Positions 1 through 4,705 of a stretch of 10,956 bases of DNA are shown here, piece by piece (the stretch's first letter is position 1; each line of letters begins with the position of its first letter). The position numbers and the translations under genes are program-made. Source of the stretch: Chloroflexota bacterium (GTDB lineage: Bacteria > Chloroflexota > Limnocylindria > Limnocylindrales > CSP1-4). The notes beneath the pieces were generated by a model. The model was given only the letters and a program-made list of their open reading frames with translations. It did no database searches and was not told the DNA's origin. The stretch lies in NCBI GenBank assembly GCA_013695505.1, contig JACDAH010000067.1, positions 1 to 10,956 on the forward strand. Reading direction: 5' to 3'.

Positions 1-12
1 GGAGCAGGGTCC

Positions 13-30
13 GGCCGCGCGACCGCGGCT
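13..30 (-). terminator. possible GC hairpin after the NTF2-like gene
   Basis: A 6-bp G/C stem (GCCGCG / CGCGGC around the loop CGAC, plus a possible G-T pair at the base) starts one base past the stop codon of the NTF2-like gene on the minus strand. No T-tract follows, so it is not a classical intrinsic terminator. It could be an inefficient terminator or 3' stabiliser for the four-gene operon. In DNA this GC-rich such a stem can arise by chance. Confidence 0.25.
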
Positions 31-486
31 TCAGGCGCGCGGGCCATGCCCCGGCGCCCACTGCCAGACGCTCGCCGCGATCTGCCAGCGGCCGCTCGCC
101 CGGGTCAGGAGGAGGTACTCCATGTACACGGCCGAATGGACGGTTGCGCTGGCGATTGCTCCCGAGACGCCGGTGACGTCGACCCGAAGGGCGCGGTCGG
201 CGACAGCGCGCGCGCGACCCAGGCCCTGTCGGGTCAGAGCGACCATCTCGGTCTTCGTCGTCCGGTCCACGCCCGATCGTTCGCGATCCTGCCCGAACGC
301 GAGCTTCGCGAGCGCCGGATGGAGCGCGCGATCCATCCGATCCGCCTCGCCATCGAACCAGCCGTCGAAATAGTCGCGAATGCAAGCCTCGATGGCCGCG
401 ACGTCCTCGGGTCGAATCGTCTCGTCGAGGGGCTCGGCTACCCAGGCCAGCGTTGCCGGCGGCATGTCAACGTTTCTCGGCGGCAC
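31..486 (-). CDS. NTF2-like / putative lumazine-binding family protein
   Basis: Last gene of the four-gene operon, 151 aa. The family is a small alpha+beta cone fold (SnoaL/NTF2-like, the Lumazine_bd_2 type) that binds small hydrophobic ligands or acts as an accessory enzyme; no specific reaction can be assigned. Visible family features are the helix with YFDGWFDGEADRM (residues 39-51), then ALHPALAKLAF (54-64), a TKTEMVALT segment (77-85), and C-terminal strands ending in YMEYLLLTRASGRWQIAASV (121-140). The chosen start is GTG at 486, because GAGGTG (491-496) lies 4 nt upstream; this makes the gene overlap the end of tetR by 20 bp. An ATG at 465, one base past the tetR stop, would give a protein 7 aa shorter. 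Either way the gene is translationally tied to tetR. Soluble, with no signal peptide. The family call is fairly secure, the function unknown. Confidence 0.82.
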   Translation of the reverse strand: MPPRNVDMPPATLAWVAEPLDETIRPEDVAAIEACIRDYFDGWFDGEADRMDRALHPALAKLAFGQDRERSGVDRTTKTEMVALTRQGLGRARAVADRALRVDVTGVSGAIASATVHSAVYMEYLLLTRASGRWQIAASVWQWAPGHGPRA

Positions 487-1129
487 GGATCACCTCGGCC
501 ATCTTGCGCAGCGCCGAACGTGCCGGGAGCTCGTCCTCGGTGAATCCGAGGAGGATCGCCGACTCGACGCCGATGAACGGCATCCCCATGAGCGCCGCCA
601 CCTCACCGGGCGTGAACGGCCCGAGCCCGCCGATCCGCTCCGATGTCCGTCCGGCGACGTCCGTCAGCAGGCGCTGCCAGCCGCTCAGATAGCCGCGCAC
701 GGCCGCTGCGACCTCGGGGTCGGACCAGCCTGCCGCCATCATCTCGTGGAGGACTCGGACATAGCCGGACGCGATGTCATCCTCGAGGTAGTCGCACGCC
801 CGCTCCCATTGCTTCCAGAGCGGCTCGTCGCCCGCGAACATCGCCCGCTGCCGCTCGAGAAGGCGCTCGTTCTCTGCCTCGAGCACGGCAAGGATGAGCT
901 GCTGCTTGCTGCGGAAGTGGTAGTGGATCTGGCTGAGCGGCACGCCGGCCAGATCGGCCACGGCCCGGGTCGAGAGGTTTCCGTAGCCCACGGCCAGCAG
1001 CGTCGCTCGTGCGGCGTCGAGGATCGACGCGCGCGTGTCGTTCGTCGCCTGCTGGCGGCGCTCGGCCCGGGTGATCGGTGCAGCCTCTCCTTCATCCACG
1101 TCCGACCGAGCATACGATCCGCGGGTCAT
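467..1129 (-). CDS. TetR/AcrR-family transcriptional regulator
   Basis: A 220-aa one-component repressor-type regulator. The N-terminal DNA-binding domain is plain: helix 1 around TRASILDAARATLLAVGYGN (32-51), then the helix-turn-helix LSTRAVADLAGVPLSQIHYH (52-71) ending in the typical YHFRSKQQL. The remaining roughly 140 aa are a helical ligand-binding and dimerisation domain that does not reveal the ligand. The open frame extends further upstream, but the ATG at 1129 overlaps the DUF2182 stop as ATGA, and about 30 residues precede helix 1, so this start is preferred. No Shine-Dalgarno is visible before it, consistent with reinitiation after DUF2182. Being third in the operon, it probably represses its own transcription through the paired palindromes at 2572-2605 and is released by a small molecule. 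That regulatory link is inferred, not shown. Confidence 0.93.
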   Translation of the reverse strand: MTRGSYARSDVDEGEAAPITRAERRQQATNDTRASILDAARATLLAVGYGNLSTRAVADLAGVPLSQIHYHFRSKQQLILAVLEAENERLLERQRAMFAGDEPLWKQWERACDYLEDDIASGYVRVLHEMMAAGWSDPEVAAAVRGYLSGWQRLLTDVAGRTSERIGGLGPFTPGEVAALMGMPFIGVESAILLGFTEDELPARSALRKMAEVIRAAEKR

Positions 1130-1917
1130 GTCGCGACTGCGAAGATGGCCGCAAGGATGAGGACGACACCGAGTGGGTGCGTGAGGCGGCGTCCCCAGGG
1201 CAGGTTCTTCTCGATGGCCGTCAGGGCGCCCAGCGCGAGCATCGCGCCGAGGCTTCCGAGCCCGACCCCGAACATCACCAGCATCAGGCTCCAACAGCAG
1301 CCGACACAGAACGCGCCGTGGGCAATTCCCATGAGGAACGCCTCCCGTCGGATGGCCGTCCCGCGCCAGCGGTTCACGACGAATCCGAACGGGCTGCGGC
1401 ACGCGTCGAGGCACCGGTCGCGAAGCGGGCTGAACTGCCAGAGCCCGGCGGCGAGGAGCGTCCAACCGATGATCAGCTGCGGATGCTCAGCCAACCACGG
1501 CCAGGCCTCGACGGCGGCGTGGATCGCGCGATCCAGGACCCACGCTGCCGCCCCGAACGCCGTCCAGACGGCGAGGTAGCCCATCAGGAGCAGCGCGACG
1601 AGCAGCCCCGGTCGCGGACGGCGCCCGACAACCCGCGAGAAGACGAGGACGAGGGGGACGCTCGACGGCAGCATCATCGCGACGATCATCAGCACCCAGC
1701 CGGCCGTGAAGAGCCCGATCTCGAGCGGCAGCCCGGCGGCCGGGTCGAGCCCGGATCCAGCCTGGCCCGAGCCGGCTTCGTGGCCGAGGTAGCGACCCCA
1801 CGGCGAGGCCGACCACAGCGCCAACGACAGCCAAGCCAGGCCGGCCAGACCCGCCAGCGCGGCGGCGAGGATCGCCCGGTCGCGCCCGGGGTTGCGGAGG
1901 TGCGAACTGATGAACAT
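1126..1917 (-). CDS. DUF2182 predicted metal-binding integral membrane protein
   Basis: A 263-aa polytopic membrane protein of the DUF2182 family, whose biochemical role is not established. Hydrophobic segments are visible near residues 17-36, 68-93, 104-127, 147-163, 195-235 and 247-262. The family hallmarks are present: MMLPSS (81-86) inside a membrane helix, a C-x3-C pair in the loop RCLDACRSP (168-176; C169, C173), and the motif HGAFCVGCCW (200-209) with H200, C204, C207 and C208. These Cys/His residues are why the family is described as predicted metal-binding. The gene starts 12 nt after DUF1326 and overlaps tetR by 4 bp. DUF1326 and DUF2182 genes are commonly adjacent in other bacteria, so the two products probably work together at the membrane. 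Membrane insertion of, or reduction by, a metal or thiol cofactor is conceivable but unproven. Confidence 0.88.
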   Translation of the reverse strand: MFISSHLRNPGRDRAILAAALAGLAGLAWLSLALWSASPWGRYLGHEAGSGQAGSGLDPAAGLPLEIGLFTAGWVLMIVAMMLPSSVPLVLVFSRVVGRRPRPGLLVALLLMGYLAVWTAFGAAAWVLDRAIHAAVEAWPWLAEHPQLIIGWTLLAAGLWQFSPLRDRCLDACRSPFGFVVNRWRGTAIRREAFLMGIAHGAFCVGCCWSLMLVMFGVGLGSLGAMLALGALTAIEKNLPWGRRLTHPLGVVLILAAIFAVAT

Positions 1918-1929
1918 CGCGTCGCTCGT

Positions 1930-2538
1930 TCAGGCCGCGAAGCGGAAATGGCCCTGGAGGGCGTTGTGGCCCTGGAGATCGACGCTCGGGATCCCGTGAG
2001 CGCTGCCGTCGCGCGTGTACTGGCTTGCCTTGCTCGCATAGACAGGCGAGCCCGGGATCGTGCTGAAGACGGTCTCCGCGAGGGTCGTCGGGTTGCCCGT
2101 CGCGCCAATGAACGGCGCCATGTCGGCCTGGACGAGCGTTCCGATCTTCAGCCTCCCCTTGCCGCCCTCGACGCTGAACTCGATCGGTACGCGCTCCACG
2201 CCGACGACCTCGCCGATCAGGCCCGCGAGGTCGGCGACGGCGCCGCCGAGCTGACCGGTGAACAGGCGGAGGAGGACATCCTGCTGCTCGTCAGTCGCCC
2301 GCTCGTCGACAAAGACCACCGCGGTCCACGACTTGGGCTCCAGGATGTTCCGCGGGATGTGGGCGGAGACGGCCATGGTGAGGCCGCCGACGTCGACGCC
2401 CTCGACGGCGCCCTTCTCGATCCCCCACGCGATCGTCGTGTCGCACGTCTTGTAATCCGGGTCCTCGCCCACCCAACACGGGCAGAGCACGTTGCACGTG
2501 CAGACCTCGAGGAGCTTGCCTTCGATTTCGTATGCCAT
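1930..2538 (-). CDS. DUF1326 cysteine-rich protein
   Basis: First gene of the operon, 202 aa, of the DUF1326 family of unknown function. The N-terminus carries the diagnostic cluster EVCTCNVLCPCW (residues 11-22; C13, C15, C19, C21), followed by C32. This arrangement is suited to metal binding or thiol chemistry. The rest is a soluble, probably beta-rich domain ending in HNALQGHFRFAA. No signal peptide or membrane helix is seen, so it is probably cytoplasmic, working with the DUF2182 membrane partner encoded 12 nt downstream. The start chosen is ATG 2538: the family begins just before the Cys cluster, and GGGAG lies about 8 nt upstream. The open frame continues upstream to 2646, but only through the operator/promoter region. 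The family assignment is strong; any function is inference. Confidence 0.88.
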   Translation of the reverse strand: MAYEIEGKLLEVCTCNVLCPCWVGEDPDYKTCDTTIAWGIEKGAVEGVDVGGLTMAVSAHIPRNILEPKSWTAVVFVDERATDEQQDVLLRLFTGQLGGAVADLAGLIGEVVGVERVPIEFSVEGGKGRLKIGTLVQADMAPFIGATGNPTTLAETVFSTIPGSPVYASKASQYTRDGSAHGIPSVDLQGHNALQGHFRFAA

Positions 2539-2571
2539 GGTCGCGTCTCCCGCTATCAGATCCACCGTCAG

Positions 2572-2587
2572 TCGGTCGATCGACCGA
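2572..2587. promoter_or_regulatory. operator palindrome B (likely TetR site)
   Basis: TCGGTCGATCGACCGA is a perfect 16-bp palindrome, 34 bp upstream of the DUF1326 start codon. It shares both half-sites (TCGGTC / GACCGA) and the 4-bp spacer length with the palindrome at 2590-2605. Its position is at or just downstream of the expected transcription start, where a bound repressor would block the polymerase. The TetR protein encoded in the operon is the natural candidate to bind it (inference). Confidence 0.72.
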
Positions 2588-2589
2588 GA

Positions 2590-2605
2590 TCGGTCGTATG
2601 ACCGA
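2590..2605. promoter_or_regulatory. operator palindrome A (likely TetR site)
   Basis: TCGGTCGTATGACCGA carries the same half-sites as the palindrome at 2572-2587, with spacer GTAT instead of GATC. The two sites are 18 bp apart centre to centre. It covers the place where the -10 element should lie for the TTGACA at 2620-2625, so binding should occlude the promoter. Conserved half-sites with a variable centre are what a dimeric repressor leaves behind. Paired sites suggest two dimers bound cooperatively. Confidence 0.72.
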
Positions 2606-2625
2606 ACCATACATCGTCGTGTCAA
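2597..2625 (-). promoter_or_regulatory. probable promoter of the DUF1326-DUF2182-tetR operon
   Basis: The minus strand has a perfect TTGACA at 2625-2620, about 80 bp upstream of the DUF1326 ATG. At a 17-bp spacing the -10 would fall at 2602-2597 (GTCATA), a poor match to TATAAT. A nearby TATGGT (2611-2606) looks better but is too close to this -35. The -35 is convincing and the -10 is not, which might mean a weak or activator-dependent promoter. Operator A overlaps the -10 position and operator B overlaps the start site. Confidence 0.45.
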
Positions 2626-2830
2626 GCCCCCTCGGAGACGAGCCACCGGACGCTCAACCTCGAGGGCGCTCCGGCCTTCGGCCAGCAGCTCCTGTTCGAG
2701 TAGGATCGAGCTGATTTCGCATCAGGCGGCCCTGAGCACGGCAGCGCGCGGACCCGTGGTGTGCCTACTTGACCGGACGAGGAGATCCCGGCAAAGAGCT
2801 TGTCGTTTCGCGCTCGCCTTGGTCCTGTCT
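2626..2830. other. intergenic region with no recognised gene
   Basis: About 205 bp between the operon promoter and the end of the DUF6869-like gene. Short open frames cross it on both strands, but none has a Shine-Dalgarno, a recognisable motif or a family-like composition. No T-tracted hairpin terminator for the upstream minus-strand gene was found. Nothing else is supported here. Confidence 0.5.
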
Positions 2831-3259
2831 CTAATGTTCGTCTGCACGCGCCGCAGCGACCAAGGCCTTCAGTGAGTGTGGCGCGTCGGACCGGCACCAG
2901 ACGTGCCGGAGGGCCCGTCGAAACCGGGGGTCGGTCTGTGCGCGATCCTGAATACGACGCACAAACCGGTCATCAGGCTGGTTCACGACATCTTCGAGCG
3001 CGCTGGCTCCGATGAACACCAGGGACTCTTCGTCCGGCGCTCGCGCCACAAGCTCCAGGATGATCGGCCAGGCTCGCTCAGGTCCGTCAGCTGGCCCGTA
3101 GTTGAGCACCACGGTGAGCCAGTCGAAGAGCCGCCCGTCATAACCGGGCAACGGCGCCTTCCCGGCGGCGCTTGCGGCAAGAATCTTCTGGTCGCGGAAG
3201 TACGAATCGGCCTACGCGTCCAGGTCGCTGTCCGGATTGGTGACGCCGCGCCAGGTCAC
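2831..3259 (-). pseudogene. DUF6869-like gene interrupted by an in-frame amber codon
   Basis: The C-terminal 106 codons (3151-2831) resemble the small DUF6869 family of unknown function: ERAWPIILELVARAPDEESL, then a GASALEDVV segment, then DPRFRRALRHVW. Upstream the same frame stays coding-like (DSYFRDQKILAASAAGKAP) and reaches a GTG at 3259 preceded by GGAGGAG at 3264-3270, ideal for initiation. Codon 16 of that frame is TAG (3214-3212), in the context DLDA*ADSYFRDQ, where one base change (for example TTG or TGG to TAG) would explain the stop. Either the gene is newly inactivated, or translation restarts at TTG 3151, which has GGGAAGG 5 nt upstream, or the base is a sequencing error. The shortened version loses the family's N-terminal helix. 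It lies between the fpr-like gene and the TetR operon on the same strand and shows no functional link to either. Confidence 0.55.
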
Positions 3260-3263
3260 GCAT

Positions 3264-3270
3264 CTCCTCC
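3264..3270 (-). promoter_or_regulatory. strong Shine-Dalgarno for the interrupted DUF6869-like gene
   Basis: GGAGGAG on the minus strand. Its GGAGG core is 6 nt from GTG 3259, which is in frame with the DUF6869-like sequence. The ATG at 3263 is too close to this site and is in another frame. The site places the ancestral start upstream of the amber codon. Confidence 0.6.
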
Positions 3271-3427
3271 GATGTGCTGGTCGATGATCGCAGTCGGTCG
3301 CGGGTCCCTTGGTCTTCGAAGTGAGTTAGGGCGGCCCCTGAGGCGCAAGGGTCGACGGTCCTGATCGCCCTGAGGGCAACCCACCCGCTGCCGTCCTCAG
3401 CCGGCGCTGAGTTCAACCAGGCGCCCA

Positions 3428-3445
3428 GCACGGGCGAGCCCGCGC
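3428..3445 (-). terminator. hairpin just after the ferredoxin-NADP reductase gene
   Basis: Four bases past the TAG stop, the minus-strand RNA can form a 7-bp stem GCGCGGG / CCCGUGC around the tetraloop CUCG. The single non-Watson-Crick pair is G-U in the minus-strand transcript but A-C in the plus-strand one, so the hairpin favours the strand that is transcribed. No U-tract follows. It is probably a weak terminator or 3'-end stabiliser. Confidence 0.38.
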
Positions 3446-3449
3446 TGAA

Positions 3450-4310
3450 CTATTGGTCGGCGTTCGCCTCCATCGCATCGACGGCGGCCGCGACGTCCGC
3501 GGCCCCGACGATCCCGCGGGGCTCCTTGCCCTTCGGCCAGTACAGCTCCTTGTGAACCTGCTCCTCGGGGTAACCCCGGGAAAGCAGCGTTTCCTCGGCC
3601 GACAGGATCATGTCCGGGTTGCCGCAGATGTAGGCGATCGAGTTGGCCGGAGTCAGGGCCAGCTCGTCGAGGACCGGGCCGAGGATCGACTCCACCCGCC
3701 CGGTCCGGCCCGTCCAGGCAGCATTCGCCGGATCGTTCGGGCGCGAGACGGTCGGCACGAACGTGACCGGGTACTCGCCGGACGACTGCCAGCCCTCCGT
3801 GAGCGCTCGGTACCCGAGCTCGCTCTCGTACGAGACGCCGTTGAGCATCACCGCCCGGCGCGGGGCGCCATCGATCGACAGCTGGCGCATCATCGCGACG
3901 AAGGGCGCGTTGCCCGTCCCCGATGAAATGAAGACGTGGGTCCGGTCGTCGCCCGGCAGGAGGGTGAACTTGCCCTTCGGGCCGATCATCCGCATCCCAT
4001 GACCGACCGGCAGGTCGAAGAGCAGGGGAGTGAACGTGCCGCCCTGCACGCGCCGCACGTAGAACTCGTAACCGTCGGTGCCCGCCCGGGCCGGAGCCGA
4101 CGCGACCGAGTACGGACGTTGCACGATCTTGCCGTCGACCATGATCCCGATCGTCATGTACTGGCCCGGCTCGAACGGCGTCGGATCCCCGTCGAAGCGC
4201 ACCCAGAAGTAGGCGAGGGAGTCGGTCTCGTCCTCGCGCCGAACGAGCCGGGCGTTGTACTGGGGCGCTGCGGGATCGATCCCGGACACGGGGGCGGTGA
4301 GGTCGGTCAT
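3450..4310 (-). CDS. ferredoxin--NADP+ reductase-type flavoprotein
   Basis: A 286-aa soluble FAD enzyme of the plant/bacterial FNR superfamily, moving electrons between NAD(P)H and ferredoxin or flavodoxin. The FAD-binding barrel covers about residues 15-115, with FEPGQYMTIG (46-55) and the flavin-contacting RPYSVAS (65-71). The NADP-binding domain follows with GTGNAPF (131-137), VSRPND (188-193) and the C-terminal YICGNPDM (227-234). No [2Fe-2S] domain is attached, so this is the reductase alone rather than an oxygenase reductase fusion. A C-terminal tail of about 30 residues past HKELYWPKG is rich in Ala and Asp and looks unstructured. ATG 4310 is the only sensible start; GGAG lies about 11 nt upstream. 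It is divergent from PPDK and not in an operon. The physiological partner cannot be read from the sequence, and related NAD(P)H:flavin or oxygenase reductases remain possible. Confidence 0.85.
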   Translation of the reverse strand: MTDLTAPVSGIDPAAPQYNARLVRREDETDSLAYFWVRFDGDPTPFEPGQYMTIGIMVDGKIVQRPYSVASAPARAGTDGYEFYVRRVQGGTFTPLLFDLPVGHGMRMIGPKGKFTLLPGDDRTHVFISSGTGNAPFVAMMRQLSIDGAPRRAVMLNGVSYESELGYRALTEGWQSSGEYPVTFVPTVSRPNDPANAAWTGRTGRVESILGPVLDELALTPANSIAYICGNPDMILSAEETLLSRGYPEEQVHKELYWPKGKEPRGIVGAADVAAAVDAMEANADQ

Positions 4311-4705
4311 GGTGACGGGAACTCCACGGCTCGGCGGGATGGCACCGTCATCCTACCCGGCCGCGACCACGCCGATGGCTGCTGCCAGAGGGTCCTCACG
4401 AACTGCGAGCCGTCGACCGCCCGCGGGAGGTGGAGATCCTCGACGGAGAGGCGGCACGAACGCGGACAGATGCAACCGTGTCGTGAATCTCGTCGAGGAC
4501 GATCTCGAGCCGCCGCTCCGCAGCCTCCATCGCGCCGATGGCGTTCGATCATCTTGCGTGCTGCCCACCCGTCAGGTCCGGGCCGCCGTCACCGGTCCGC
4601 AACCCGAGCCGGACCGGGGCCGAAGGTACAATCGCCACCTGCACCAAACGCCGAATCGCCTCACGCCCCGCCCACGGGCGGTGCCACCCCCGAGGAGCCC
4701 GACCG
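4311..4705. other. divergent intergenic region between the reductase gene and PPDK
   Basis: A 395-bp region that should hold both divergent promoters. Apart from the TACAAT at 4627-4632, no regulatory site is clear. A minus-strand 44-codon frame (4530-4396) begins MEAAERRLEIVLDEIHDTV, which looks protein-like, but it has no Shine-Dalgarno and degenerates into Ser/Arg-rich sequence. It may be a remnant or chance. No repeat or RNA structure was recognised. Confidence 0.5.
4627..4632 (+). promoter_or_regulatory. possible -10 element for PPDK
   Basis: TACAAT matches five of six TATAAT positions and stands out in this GC-rich region, 73 bp upstream of the PPDK ATG. No good -35 is found 16-18 bp upstream (CCGAGC or similar), so the call rests on the -10 alone. 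Confidence 0.35.

Noticed and set aside
1130..1465. N-terminal extension of the TetR protein to 332 aa
   Set aside because: The extension lies wholly inside DUF2182 in another frame and is Arg/Pro-rich. The ATGA overlap at 1129 and the normal TetR N-terminal length favour the 220-aa form.
380..2601. Long plus-strand open frames (380-1579 and 1078-2601) opposite the TetR operon
   Set aside because: They are Arg/Ala/Pro-rich antisense shadows of four well-supported minus-strand genes, without Shine-Dalgarno or motifs.
2622..2897. A 91-codon minus-strand frame in the gap between DUF1326 and the DUF6869-like gene
   Set aside because: It overlaps the end of the DUF6869-like gene in another frame, lacks a ribosome site and resembles no family.
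3396..3411. Hairpin CTCAGC / GCTGAG upstream of the DUF6869-like gene
   Set aside because: Six-base stem with no T-tract, too far from either neighbouring gene end to be a convincing terminator. The hairpin at 3428-3445 is better placed.
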